Shown: positions 41,001 to 52,796 of the stretch, in pieces | How the letters are laid out: each line of letters begins with the position of its first letter | Numbering within the stretch: the stretch's first letter is position 1 | NCBI GenBank assembly: GCA_036267635.1 | Contig: DATAVR010000083.1 | Span: 1 to 64,000 of the forward strand | Reading direction: 5' to 3' | DNA length: 64,000 nt | Source: JADGRB01 sp036267635 | GTDB lineage: Bacteria > Myxococcota_A > Polyangia > Fen-1088 | Translations under genes and position numbers: made by a program | Notes under the pieces: generated by a model | What the model saw: the letters and a program-made list of their open reading frames with translations, nothing else | Databases searched by the model: none | What the model was told of the DNA's origin: nothing

Positions 41001-41750
41001 TCACTCGCGCAAGAAGGCGAGCGCCGCCCGCACGAAGTCGGGGCGCGCCGCGCGGAAGATGGCGTCGTGGCCGCCGTTCGGGATCACCTGAAGCGCGGCG
41101 CGCGGAATCGCCCGATACTGCTCCACGAAGATCTCCAGCGGATAGAGCGGATCGCGATCGCCGGTGACGATCAACGTCCGCGCCCGAATCGTCGCCAGCT
41201 GGGGCGGCGTGAAGGCCTGGTCGTCGGTGGCGAGCGAAAAGTCGTGGGCGCCTCGCCAGAGCGCGCGGATCTGCTCGTCCCCCTGCCGGTGGCGCTCGCG
41301 CATCTGTCGCCAGTCGCCGTCGGTGCGGCTCTCCAGGGTGAAGGTGGACATGATCGCCCGCGCGGGCGCCGGGAAGTAGCTGGGCGCGCCGGTGGTGACC
41401 ATCGCCTCGAGGCGGTCGCGCGTCGCGGGAGCGGTCGCCAGGTGCAGCAGGATGTTCCCGCCGAAGCTGACGCCGACGGCCTTGAAGCGGTCGATCGCCA
41501 GATAGTCGAGCAACGCCCGTACGTCGTCGGCGGCCTGCCGGTGCGTGAAGAGGCCCGACGGGTTCGTCGAGCGGCCGTGCCCGCGCGCGTCCGGCATGAC
41601 GAGACGCCAGCTCTTCGCCAGCTCGTCGAGATCGAACAGGTGGACCCAGTCGCCGCTCGACCCGAAGAAGCCGTGCAGGAGGAGCAGCGGCGGGCCGTCG
41701 CCCCGGACGTCGTACGCGAGATCGATTCCGTTGACCGAGAGCTTCTCCAT
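41001..41750 (-). CDS. Alpha/beta hydrolase
   Basis: The 249-residue enzyme has the oxyanion block LLLLHGFFGSSGDW, the nucleophile elbow GVSFGG, the acid block VTGDRDPLYP and the histidine block NGGHDAIF, so the Ser-Asp-His triad is complete. The sequence ARGHGRS is shared with esterases and C-C hydrolases. No signal peptide is seen. GGAGG lies eight bases upstream of the ATG. It precedes cobU by 15 bases on the same strand, but a role in cobalamin metabolism is not supported by sequence. Confidence 0.88.
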   Translation of the reverse strand: MEKLSVNGIDLAYDVRGDGPPLLLLHGFFGSSGDWVHLFDLDELAKSWRLVMPDARGHGRSTNPSGLFTHRQAADDVRALLDYLAIDRFKAVGVSFGGNILLHLATAPATRDRLEAMVTTGAPSYFPAPARAIMSTFTLESRTDGDWRQMRERHRQGDEQIRALWRGAHDFSLATDDQAFTPPQLATIRARTLIVTGDRDPLYPLEIFVEQYRAIPRAALQVIPNGGHDAIFRAARPDFVRAALAFLRE

Positions 41751-41833
41751 TCGTGGACCTCCGCGACCTGACTATCCGCTGCGCGTTTCCGTTGATAGCT
41801 GCCCAATTTGGTCTTCGGGCCGCTCAGCCGGCG

Positions 41834-42160
41834 CTAAGCGACGATCGCGTCGTCGGCCAGCAGCAGGTAGGGCTCGGCGATCGGCTCACCGGCGTCCGCG
41901 CCAACACGCCGCAACCTGAGCCCTCGCGCGTCACCGTAGATCAGGATCGAGGTCCCGGCGCCCGAGTCGTCGACCGGCGCCGCCAGCGCCGGCGCGCCGC
42001 TGGCCGCGGTCACCTCGAACTCCCCCTCGGGGCCGGTCAGGGGCTCGTAGTGGATCCGTTTCACCGGCCGCGCGTCGCCGACGGCGTGAAATCGCAGCTC
42101 GCACCCTTCGGGGATTCCCTCTTGCTCTTCGACCACCACGTCGATGTACCGACCAGGCAT
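41834..42160 (-). CDS. Hypothetical protein of 108 residues
   Basis: I do not recognise a family. The sequence is acidic and beta-prone (GRYIDVVVEEQEGIPEGCEL, SILIYGDARGLRLRRVG), has one Cys, and lacks signal peptide or membrane segments. It would be a small cytosolic protein. It lies 27 bases downstream of the DinB-like gene and 83 bases upstream of the alpha/beta hydrolase, all on the minus strand. The GC codon pattern is normal for the region, so it is likely a real gene. Confidence 0.6.
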   Translation of the reverse strand: MPGRYIDVVVEEQEGIPEGCELRFHAVGDARPVKRIHYEPLTGPEGEFEVTAASGAPALAAPVDDSGAGTSILIYGDARGLRLRRVGADAGEPIAEPYLLLADDAIVA

Positions 42161-42187
42161 GGCGGAAGACTACCCGGTTTCCCGCCG

Positions 42188-42757
42188 TCACCGGAGCTTG
42201 GCGCGGTCGTGCAGCTCGTCTCTCGAAGGTAGAGGACCGCCGCCGAGATAGGCCCCTTGATTCAGGATCGGCAAGATCGGCAGATCGGTGGGGCCGACGT
42301 CGAGGCCGGCGGCGGTCAGCATGGCGTGGACCTGGCCGCGATGGTGCGTCTGGTGGTTGAACATCTGGGCCACCTGGACCCAGCGCGGATGCGTTTGGGT
42401 CATACCGTACATCCTGCTCGTCCAGGTCATGGGCTCGCCGAGCGCCTCGGGCGTCACCGCGCGCGCCCAGGTGAGGATCTCTTCGTCCATCGCGACGCGG
42501 GCAGCGCGCAGGCGAGCGAAGTCGTCGTGGAGCAGCTGTCCGGGCGCGGGCGCCGGATAGCTCTTGCCGTTGAACCTTGTCAACCAGGCGCCGTCACCCC
42601 ACAGGAGGTGATTGAGCGTCCCATGGATCGACTTGAAGAAGGCGCCGCGATCGCGCTTTCGTTCGCCGTCGGAGAGGGTCGCGCAAGCCGCGTAGACCTT
42701 TTCGTTCATCCAGCGGTTGTACTCGGCCATCAGGAGCGCATACGTGCCGGTGAACAT
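42188..42757 (-). CDS. DinB-family four-helix protein
   Basis: The 189-residue protein has the DinB/YfiT-type four-helix bundle with the metal triad His50 (GTLNHLLWGD) and the HxxxH of QMFNHQTHHRGQVHAML (His135, His139). Such proteins bind a divalent metal. Members include bacillithiol and mycothiol transferases, and others of unknown function. AEYNRWMNEKVYAAC at the N-terminus is the usual opening helix. The thiol cofactor of this organism is not known from the window, so the reaction is unassigned. Confidence 0.85.
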   Translation of the reverse strand: MFTGTYALLMAEYNRWMNEKVYAACATLSDGERKRDRGAFFKSIHGTLNHLLWGDGAWLTRFNGKSYPAPAPGQLLHDDFARLRAARVAMDEEILTWARAVTPEALGEPMTWTSRMYGMTQTHPRWVQVAQMFNHQTHHRGQVHAMLTAAGLDVGPTDLPILPILNQGAYLGGGPLPSRDELHDRAKLR

Positions 42758-42777
42758 CGTCGCAGCTTAGCGGATGG

Positions 42778-42939
42778 ATGAGCTGTCGGCTGGGCGCGAG
42801 CCGCACGTCGGACGTCGTCGATGCGTCGGTCGTGACCGGAGCCGCCGCCCGGCGAGACGCTATCGTCACCTCGGATCGGCGCGACATCGAGCGCCTGGTG
42901 AGCAGCCTGAAGGAAGAGGTCGCGATCGTGGCGATCTGA
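42778..42939 (+). pseudogene. Decayed PIN-domain toxin remnant
   Basis: A 53-residue open frame reads RTSDVVDASVVTGAAARR, then AIVTSDRRDIERLVSSL and VAIVAI. This matches the last part of small PIN-domain proteins (the VDAHV... and ...VVTSDPxDL segment). The N-terminal half with the first catalytic Asp and the following Glu is absent, and no antitoxin lies beside it. It is most likely a relic of a VapC-like gene. It overlaps no other gene. Confidence 0.6.
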
Positions 42940-42958
42940 CGCCGAAGTGGAGCGAGCG

Positions 42959-43462
42959 TCAGCTGTCGGTTAGCCGGCGGGTCCACCAGGCCGGGATGCC
43001 GAGCTCGGCAGGGCCGGACTGGCCGCTCGGGTTGCTGGGCGGCTGGGAAGAGCTCCCTTTTCGCCACGGGCTGGGGCGAAGGATCTCCGCCAGGAGCGTG
43101 ACCGCATTGGCGATGACCGCGTCAGCTTCTGAAATGAGTGGTCCATCGGTGAGAACGACGAGGATCCAAATCTGGTCGATCAGGAACGAGCGAACGGAAT
43201 GAAGGCCACACCCGCAGTCGATGGAGGCTACCGGGTCGATCAGGATCCTTCGGTGCCACCCTCCCCGGGGGAGACCTAAACACTCGATCCCGACGAAATC
43301 CTCCCAACCCGAGCAGGCAGGAATCGTGCAGTAGGTCTGGATCTCTCCACGGACTGAGTAGCAGAGACCGACCGCCTTCGACCCGATGCCCTCGTTGAGG
43401 GCGACGAGCAGAGATTCCAGGTCCTCTTCCTTGTTCTCCACGGCGCCCTCCCGGACCGTCAT
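42959..43462 (-). CDS. Hypothetical protein of 167 residues
   Basis: I do not recognise this protein. It has a mixed alpha/beta core with ALNEGIGSKAVGLCYSVRGE, TYCTIPACSGWEDFVGIECL and a Cys pair in IDCGCGLHSVRS. It ends in a Pro/Ser-rich tail (SQPPSNPSGQSGPAE). Lower GC than its neighbours suggests transfer. The start codon is ATG at 43462. It is transcribed in the same direction as nrdJ but is separated from it by a strong terminator, so it has its own promoter. Confidence 0.55.
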   Translation of the reverse strand: MTVREGAVENKEEDLESLLVALNEGIGSKAVGLCYSVRGEIQTYCTIPACSGWEDFVGIECLGLPRGGWHRRILIDPVASIDCGCGLHSVRSFLIDQIWILVVLTDGPLISEADAVIANAVTLLAEILRPSPWRKGSSSQPPSNPSGQSGPAELGIPAWWTRRLTDS

Positions 43463-43491
43463 GTTACGCCTCGGTCGCCAAACGTCCGACG

Positions 43492-43520
43492 AAAAAAAGG
43501 GGGACGCCTGCGCGTCCCCC
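43492..43520 (-). terminator. Intrinsic terminator of nrdJ
   Basis: A 9-bp GC-rich stem (GGGGGACGC with GCGTCCCCC, loop CTGC) is preceded on the plus strand by seven A, giving a T7 tract on the minus strand. It lies 30 bases past the nrdJ stop and would end its transcript before the next gene. Confidence 0.9.
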
Positions 43521-43549
43521 CTCTCTTGTCGTGTTGCGGTCTAGCGGGT

Positions 43550-46531
<2,982 letters not shown>

Positions 46532-46602
46532 GAACTGCCTCCCCGTTAAGGCCTGGACGCCCAAATGACGCCCGCGAACGTTGTATCTGAATCTGCGAAT
46601 GA

Positions 46603-46649
46603 CCGCAAGATATAGTGTGGTCTATTAACTCAGCCACTACAGCTTGTGG
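46603..46649 (-). promoter_or_regulatory. Two NrdR-like boxes upstream of nrdJ
   Basis: Box 1 (46603-46618), read on the minus strand, is ACACTATATCTTGCGG and matches ACACWATATWTWGTGT-like consensus at most positions. Box 2 (46634-46649) is a weaker match. The boxes start 31 bases apart, the three-turn spacing known for NrdR operators. Box 1 overlaps an AT-rich stretch that could be the -10 region. Confidence 0.65.
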
Positions 46650-46902
46650 ATACGAGGTGGATAAACTGTGGTGTGTTCGGCAAAACACCAAGGTTTTCGC
46701 CCACCATAAACGTGAGGACGAATTCTCCACCTGACCTTGGTAAAAGGCAAGTACGTTACATATATCGTCACTCCATTTCTTTTTCATGGCTGTGCCGGCT
46801 CCCGCCGGGCCCATCCCCCAAGCCGAATCGCCCCAAGTAAGATGCAGGCCGCGTTCTTGCGTCGCCGCGCCGCCGCGCGGTCGTAAACTACGAGGCCCAT
46901 CG

Positions 46903-48237
46903 ATGAACCCCGAATCGACGACGACACCGAATCCAAGATCGCGGCCGGCTCCTTCGCGCCTGCGGCGCGCCGGCGGCCTGGCGCTCCTCGTGCTCGCCGC
47001 CTTCTCGGCGGGGCTGGTCTTCTCGCCCCCGCTGCAGGCGGGGCGCTTCAACCCGTATCAGAAGCTGAGTGTCTTCACCAAGGTGCTCTCGTACATCGAA
47101 GGGCACTATGTCGAGGACATCGCGGAGAATGACCTGATGTACGGTGCCGCGCGCGGGCTGACCGACGTGCTCGATCCGCACTCGCGCTTCATGGACCCCG
47201 ACGAGTACGGCAAGCTGAAGAAGGAGACCGAGGGGAACGAGGAGATCGACGGCATCGGCATCGACGTCGAGAAGCGCAAGAACAAGTTCGTCATCGTCTC
47301 GCCGATCGAAGGATCGCCGGCCGCCAAGGCGGGGATCGAGCCGGGCGACATCATCAAGCGCGTCGACGGCGCCGAGATCGCGACGCTGGAGTTCGACGAC
47401 GCCATCGGGCGCATGCAGGGTCCGGCGGGGAGCGAGGTGGCGCTGGTGATCGATCGCCACGGGCGCGAGCTCAGCTTCCGGATCAAGCGCGCCCGTTACG
47501 AAGTGAAGGCGGTCGAAGGGAAGTTGCTCGAGCCGGGTGTCGCCTACTTCAAGATCCGCGTCTTCTCCACCAACACCGATTCGTCGCTGGGCGATCTGCT
47601 CGATCAGCTGTCGGCCAAGTCGAAGGGGTTCAAGGGGATGATCGTCGATCTGCGCCGCAACCCGGGCGGCCTGCTCGATCAGGGGATCCGCGTCGCCGAT
47701 CGCTTCATCTCCGACGGGCTCATCGTCAAGACCGTCGGCAAGGGCGGCCAGGTGATGGACGAGGCGCGCGCGCACAGTCATGGCACCTGGGAGGGATTCC
47801 CGATGATCGTCCTCGTCGACGGCGCGACGGCGTCGGCGGCCGAGATCGTGGCCGGCGCGCTCCAGGATCACGGGCGCGCCGTCATCCTCGGCACGCAGAC
47901 CTTCGGCAAAGGGTCGGTGCAGACGGTGATCGACATCGACGGCTGCGGGTCGAAGCCCTGCGGCCTCAAGCTGACGGTGGCGCGCTATTACACGCCGAAC
48001 GGCCGATCGATCCAGGGGCAGGGGATCACGCCGGACGTGGTGGTCGAGGCGACCGCGCCGCCGCCCGATCTGGACGACGCCGATCTGCCGCGCGAGCGCG
48101 ACCTGCACAAGCGGCTGCGCAACGAGCAGGGGGACAAGCCGCTCGAGTCGATGCGGCTCGACGACTACCAGCTGCAGATGGCGCTCGACTACCTGCACTC
48201 CTGGTCGGTGTTCGCCAAACAGACCGCCAAGAAGTAG
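46903..48237 (+). CDS. ctpA: S41 carboxyl-terminal processing protease
   Basis: The 444-residue protease cleaves proteins near their C-termini in the cell envelope. A signal-anchor segment is at residues about 22-42, the PDZ domain at about 115-200 (IVSPIEGSPAAKAGIEPGDI), and the S41 catalytic domain shows IVDLRRNPGGLLDQ, Ser311 in DGATASAAEIV and Lys336 in TFGKGSVQ. The ATG at 46903 has GAGG seven bases upstream; an earlier start is not supported. It diverges from nrdJ with about 370 bases between them. The tail after residue 390 is acidic. Confidence 0.9.
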   Translation: MNPESTTTPNPRSRPAPSRLRRAGGLALLVLAAFSAGLVFSPPLQAGRFNPYQKLSVFTKVLSYIEGHYVEDIAENDLMYGAARGLTDVLDPHSRFMDPDEYGKLKKETEGNEEIDGIGIDVEKRKNKFVIVSPIEGSPAAKAGIEPGDIIKRVDGAEIATLEFDDAIGRMQGPAGSEVALVIDRHGRELSFRIKRARYEVKAVEGKLLEPGVAYFKIRVFSTNTDSSLGDLLDQLSAKSKGFKGMIVDLRRNPGGLLDQGIRVADRFISDGLIVKTVGKGGQVMDEARAHSHGTWEGFPMIVLVDGATASAAEIVAGALQDHGRAVILGTQTFGKGSVQTVIDIDGCGSKPCGLKLTVARYYTPNGRSIQGQGITPDVVVEATAPPPDLDDADLPRERDLHKRLRNEQGDKPLESMRLDDYQLQMALDYLHSWSVFAKQTAKK

Positions 48238-48340
48238 CGGCGCATCCCGCGCGTGGTCGCGCTTGCAATTGACCACGAACTGCGGTTTTCTGCGGGGCCC
48301 CGGCGCGAAAGCGGCGCCTCACCGACGAGAGGAGAACGAG

Positions 48341-49360
48341 ATGTCGTTCGGAGCACCCCCTCCAGGAATGGACGAGTATCAGCGCCTCATGGCCGAACGC
48401 GATGCGGCGGCCAAGCGCAAGCGAACCATCTACGGAATCGTCCTGGTGGCGGTCGTGGGCGGCGGCGGCTACTACCTGATGCAGCAAAGGAAGAAGAGCG
48501 CTGCGGCGCAGGCGATCATGGACGCCGGCGGGCGCTTCGCCGAGCGCGAGAAGACGGAGATGGGCGCGTTCTGGAATTGCGCCATGTCGAGCGAGATCGA
48601 CATCGGGATGTTCAACAGCGCCGACCAGGTCCAGCAGCGGATCGAGAGCGCCTACTTCACCCAGCAGAAGACCTACTCGGAGCACCTGACGACCGAGTGC
48701 ATCCCCAAGCTGGAGAGCGCCAGGTCGGCGCTGGGCGCCATCCCCGACATGCCCGAGGCGCTCAAGCCGCCTCTCGACAAGTATCTGTCCACGTTGCCCA
48801 AGATGCAGAGTGGGCTCGAGAGCTACGCGGAGAAGCTGAAGACGCGCGGGGCGGTCAAGGACGTCGACGCGTCGATTCAAGAGGTGGGCGGTGCGTTTGC
48901 CGCCGATCCGACGGCCGAGTCCGTGGCGTTCTCCAAGTTCTTGGCCTGCGCCGTCCCCGATCTCGAGAAGAAGAAGGACATCCAGACGCTGTTGCAAGAT
49001 CTGGCGGACATCTGCAAGAAGGACGCGGTGACCTTCATGACCAAGGTCCGCTCCGACTGCGGATCGCTGGTCACCGGGGTCGACAAGGATTCGAAGCCCT
49101 CGCCCGACAAAGCGTTCAAGGCCATCACCAAGAAGTTCGTCGAGGAGGACAACAGCCGGCTCCTCCAGGCCTGGGAGTACTGCGGGAAGCGTTCGCGCAA
49201 GGGGAAGAAGCAGCTCGATCTGGAAGACTTCCTCATGTCGTTCGGCGACTACATGGAGGCGCGCAACGACGTGGTGAAGACCGCGCGGGAAGAATCAGCC
49301 CGTCTTCTCGGCCAGCCGCCGCCGAAGGAAAAAGAGAAGCCCCCCGGCGCAGCTCCGTAG
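48341..49360 (+). CDS. Hypothetical membrane-anchored protein
   Basis: The 339-residue product has a short cytosolic N-terminus, one transmembrane helix (IYGIVLVAVVGGGGYYLM, about residues 29-48), and a long helical extracytoplasmic part. This part has conserved-looking Cys (MGAFWNCAMSS, TTECIPKL, FLACAVPDL, RSDCGSLV, WEYCGKRS) and a Lys/Pro tail. I do not recognise the family. AGGAG precedes the ATG at 48341 by five bases, so a longer in-frame N-terminus is rejected. It lies 103 bases after the protease gene in the same direction, and a functional link is possible but unproven. Confidence 0.65.
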   Translation: MSFGAPPPGMDEYQRLMAERDAAAKRKRTIYGIVLVAVVGGGGYYLMQQRKKSAAAQAIMDAGGRFAEREKTEMGAFWNCAMSSEIDIGMFNSADQVQQRIESAYFTQQKTYSEHLTTECIPKLESARSALGAIPDMPEALKPPLDKYLSTLPKMQSGLESYAEKLKTRGAVKDVDASIQEVGGAFAADPTAESVAFSKFLACAVPDLEKKKDIQTLLQDLADICKKDAVTFMTKVRSDCGSLVTGVDKDSKPSPDKAFKAITKKFVEEDNSRLLQAWEYCGKRSRKGKKQLDLEDFLMSFGDYMEARNDVVKTAREESARLLGQPPPKEKEKPPGAAP

Positions 49361-49470
49361 TCGTCCCCACGGCCGTTCACCGTCCGGTCTCGTCGCCCCG
49401 AGCGCGAGCGCCGTGCCAGAGGTGGGGTCTCCCCGATCCGTGGTTAGGTTGGACACCCGGGGGGACGGGA

Positions 49471-50589
49471 ATGCGAATCGCGCAGGTGTCGCCGCTTTAC
49501 GAGAGCGTGCCGCCGAAGCTGTACGGTGGAACGGAACGCGTGGTCGCGTTCTTGACCGAGGCGCTGGTGGACCTCGGGCACGAGGTGACGTTGTTCGCCA
49601 GCGCTGACTCGGTCACGCGCGCCACGCTGGTCCCCTGCGCGGCGCGCGCGCTCCGCCTCGATGACACCAGCCACGATCCGCTGGCCCGGCACCTGGCGAT
49701 GCTGGAAGAGGTCTTCCGGCGGGCCGCCGAGTTCGACGTCATTCATCTCCACCTCGACTATCTGTCGTTCCCGCAGGCGCGCCATTGCGGTGTCCGGCAC
49801 GTCGCGACCATGCACAGTCGCCTCGACGTGCCGGACCTCGAGCCTCTGTTCCGCAGCTTCGCCGAGCTGCCGGTGGTGTCGATCTCCGAAGCGCAGCAGG
49901 CGCCGCTCCCCTTCGCCAACTGGTGCGGCACGGTGTATCACGGGCTGCCGCTCGATCTGTATTCGTTCCGGCCCGATGCCGGACGCTATCTGGCGTTCCT
50001 GGGGCGGGTGTCGCCGGAGAAGGGGGTCCACCATGCAGTGGAGATCGCGCGCCGGCTGGGCCTGCCGCTGAAGGTGGCCGCCAAGATCGACGACCGGGAT
50101 CGCGACTTCTACGAGCACCACCTCAAGCCGCTTTTCTCGGAGGCTCACGTCGAGTTCCTGGGGGAGATCGGCGAGAGTGAAAAGGGCGGGTTCCTGGGAG
50201 ACGCGGCCGCGCTGCTGTTTCCCATCGACTGGCCGGAGCCGTTCGGTCTGGTGATGATCGAGGCGATGGCTTGCGGCACGCCGGTGGTCGCGTTTCGTCG
50301 CGGGGCGGTGCCTGAAGTGATGCGCGACGGCGTCTCGGGCTACGTGGTCGATACTCTCGACGGCGCGGTGGAGGCGACGGCGCGCGCGCTCGAGCTGCCG
50401 CGCAAGCGCTGCCGCGCCTACTTCGAGGGACGCTTCTCGGCGCCGCGGATGGCCAACGACTACCTCGGCGTCTACGAACGGCTGTTGGCCGGCGAGCACC
50501 GACGTCCGCAACGCCGTCTGGGCCTGGTTCCGGCCGATCCCCCGGAGACCGTCCCCCCGTCGCTCGATGCCGGGGTGGAGATCGGCTGA
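49471..50589 (+). CDS. Glycosyltransferase family 4 protein
   Basis: The 372-residue enzyme is a GT-B, GT4-type transferase with N-terminal RIAQVSPLYESVPPKLYGGT, the donor-site FLGRVSPEKGVHHAVE and C-terminal DWPEPFGLVMIEAMACGTPVVAF plus GYVVDTLDG. The E-x7-E motif (EPFGLVMIE) is in the expected place. Substrates are unknown. It overlaps no gene but lies nine bases before a debranching-type enzyme, so the pair may act on a storage or extracellular glucan. Purine-rich GGGGGGACGGGA precedes the ATG. Confidence 0.88.
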   Translation: MRIAQVSPLYESVPPKLYGGTERVVAFLTEALVDLGHEVTLFASADSVTRATLVPCAARALRLDDTSHDPLARHLAMLEEVFRRAAEFDVIHLHLDYLSFPQARHCGVRHVATMHSRLDVPDLEPLFRSFAELPVVSISEAQQAPLPFANWCGTVYHGLPLDLYSFRPDAGRYLAFLGRVSPEKGVHHAVEIARRLGLPLKVAAKIDDRDRDFYEHHLKPLFSEAHVEFLGEIGESEKGGFLGDAAALLFPIDWPEPFGLVMIEAMACGTPVVAFRRGAVPEVMRDGVSGYVVDTLDGAVEATARALELPRKRCRAYFEGRFSAPRMANDYLGVYERLLAGEHRRPQRRLGLVPADPPETVPPSLDAGVEIG

Positions 50590-50597
50590 GGCGGCCA

Positions 50598-52796
50598 GTG
50601 TCCGACCCCGGCCATCCCATGCACGCCGACGACGAGGTGCTCGAGCACCACGACAAGTTCTACATCCAGGCGACCTCCTCGCGCACCGACGATCGGACCC
50701 GGGTGCTCAAGCACGGACCGATGTTTGCGGTCTTCGACCGCCACGGTGACGTGCAGCCGGTCGGGCTCGGCGAGCAGGGGATTTACTACGACGACACCCG
50801 ATTCCTCTCCCGGATGGAGCTGCGGCTCGGCGGGCGCCGCCCGCTCCTCTTGAGCTCGACGGTCAAGAAGGAGAACGATCTTCTGGCCGTCGATCTGTCG
50901 AACCCCGACCTCAAGGAGGCGGGCGGTTCGTTCACGCTCGCGCGTGGCGAGCTGCACCTCTTCCGGGGCACGTTCCTCTTCAACGGCGTCTGCTACGAAC
51001 AGCTGCGCGTCTCCAGCTTCAGCCGGGAGAAGGTCGCCGTCGATTTGCGCCTGGACCTCGACGCCGACTTCGCCGACATCTTCGAGGTCCGCGGCGCCAA
51101 GCGCGCGCGGCGCGGGCACAGGTTCGACGACGTCGTCGACGGCGCCACTCTGGTGTTCGGTTACCAGGGTCTCGACCAGGTGGCCCGCAGGACGCGCGTC
51201 ACCTTCGACCCGCCGCCCCAGGTGCTCTCCGATCGGCAGGCGCGCTACCACCTGGAGCTCGGGCCGCGGCAATCGGTGACGCTGCTGGTGGAGATCGCCT
51301 GCGAGGTGGGGAATGAGGCTCCGCCCCGCGCGACATACGATCACGCCATGGCCGCGCTGACGGCAGAGCTCGGCCGCGCCGCCTTCTCGCGCTGCCGCAT
51401 CCACGCCACCAGCGACGATCTGGACGAGTGGCTGACCCGTTCGATCTCCGACCTCCAGATGATGATCACCGAGACGCCCCACGGCCTCTATCCTTACGCT
51501 GGGGTCCCCTGGTTCAGCACGCCGTTCGGGCGCGACGGGATCCTCACCGCGATGGAGGTCCTCTGGATCGCGCCCGAGGTCGCGCACGGCGTGCTGGGGT
51601 TCTTGGCCGCCACTCAGGCCACCGAGACCTCTCCCGAGCGCGATGCGCAGCCGGGGAAGATCCTGCACGAGTCACGCGGAGGCGAGATGGCTGCCCTCGG
51701 CGAGGTGCCGTTCGGGCGCTACTACGGCAGCGTCGACGCCACGCCGCTCTACGTGATGCTGGCAGCGGCCTACCTGCGCCGCACCAACGACGTGGCGTTC
51801 GTGCGCGCGCTGGCACCCCACGTCGACCACGCGCTGGCCTGGATCGAACGGTCCGGCGACGTCGACGGTGACGGGTTCGTGGAATACGCGCGCCAGACCG
51901 ACAAGGGGCTCGTGCAACAGGGGTGGAAGGACTCGTACGACTCGGTCTTCCACGCCGACGGCGCGCTGGCTGAAGGGCCGATCGCCCTCTGCGAAGTGCA
52001 GGGCTATGTCTACGGCGCGTTTCGGGGCGCCGCCGAGATCGCGACCGCGCTCGGTCATCCGGCGCGGGCAGAGGCCTATTTGCGCAAGGCCCAGGTGCTG
52101 CGGGCGCGCTTCGCCGAAAAATTCTGGGACGAGGCGCTGGGGACCTTCGTGCTGGCGCTCGACGGCACGAAGCACCCTTGCCGCGTCCGCAGCTCGAACG
52201 CGGGGCACGCGCTCTGGAGCGGGATCGCCGAGCCGGGGCAGGCCCGCCGCGCCGCCGAGACGCTGATGGGCGAGGGGAGCTTCTCGGGCTGGGGGATCCG
52301 GACGCTGTCCGCCGCCGAGCTGCGCTACAACCCGATGTCGTACCACAACGGATCGGTCTGGCCGCACGACAACGCGCTCATCGCGGCCGGGTTCGCCAAC
52401 TACGGGTTCGACGATCTCGGTCTGCGTCTGTTCGAGGCGATGCTCGGTGCCAGCGAGATGGTCGATCTGCATCGGCTGCCGGAGCTGTTCTGTGGCTTCT
52501 CGCGCCGGCACGGCGAGGGGCCGACGCTCTATCCGGTCGCCTGCGCGCCGCAGTCCTGGGCGGCGGCGTCGGTGTTCATGCTGCTCGGCTCGGCGCTGGG
52601 GATCACCGTCGACGGTACGCGCGGCGAGGTGTCGCTCATCCACCCTGTGCTGCCGCTCGCCGTCGGCGAGCTGCGGATCACCGGCCTCGAGGTCGGCGCC
52701 GGCCGCGTCGATCTGCTGCTGGAGAACCATCCCCACGACGTCGGGCTGACGGTCTTGCGGCGCGAGGGCGACGTCCGCGTCGTGGTGGTCAAGTAG
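50598..52796 (+). CDS. Glycogen debranching-type enzyme (GDE_N_bis plus glucosidase domain)
   Basis: The 732-residue protein has an N-terminal beta-sandwich (about residues 20-250; TSSRTDDRTRVLKHGPMFAV, GIYYDDTRFLSRMELRLGG) of the GDE_N_bis type, and an alpha/alpha-barrel with GVPWFSTPFGRDGI, GLVQQGWKDSYDSV, NAGHALWSGI and SYHNGSVWPHDNAL. These are the blocks of amylo-alpha-1,6-glucosidase relatives. The enzyme would hydrolyse branch points or trehalose-like linkages, but specificity is not set. The GTG at 50598 and an ATG seven codons later are both possible. It ends overlapping the convergent cdd by eight bases. Confidence 0.85.
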   Translation: MSDPGHPMHADDEVLEHHDKFYIQATSSRTDDRTRVLKHGPMFAVFDRHGDVQPVGLGEQGIYYDDTRFLSRMELRLGGRRPLLLSSTVKKENDLLAVDLSNPDLKEAGGSFTLARGELHLFRGTFLFNGVCYEQLRVSSFSREKVAVDLRLDLDADFADIFEVRGAKRARRGHRFDDVVDGATLVFGYQGLDQVARRTRVTFDPPPQVLSDRQARYHLELGPRQSVTLLVEIACEVGNEAPPRATYDHAMAALTAELGRAAFSRCRIHATSDDLDEWLTRSISDLQMMITETPHGLYPYAGVPWFSTPFGRDGILTAMEVLWIAPEVAHGVLGFLAATQATETSPERDAQPGKILHESRGGEMAALGEVPFGRYYGSVDATPLYVMLAAAYLRRTNDVAFVRALAPHVDHALAWIERSGDVDGDGFVEYARQTDKGLVQQGWKDSYDSVFHADGALAEGPIALCEVQGYVYGAFRGAAEIATALGHPARAEAYLRKAQVLRARFAEKFWDEALGTFVLALDGTKHPCRVRSSNAGHALWSGIAEPGQARRAAETLMGEGSFSGWGIRTLSAAELRYNPMSYHNGSVWPHDNALIAAGFANYGFDDLGLRLFEAMLGASEMVDLHRLPELFCGFSRRHGEGPTLYPVACAPQSWAAASVFMLLGSALGITVDGTRGEVSLIHPVLPLAVGELRITGLEVGAGRVDLLLENHPHDVGLTVLRREGDVRVVVVK

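Noticed and set aside
46532..46902. Cobalamin riboswitch before nrdJ, and a small plus-strand frame in the same gap
   Set aside because: No B12-box-like core was seen on the minus strand, and the small frame lacks a ribosome binding site and any recognisable domain.
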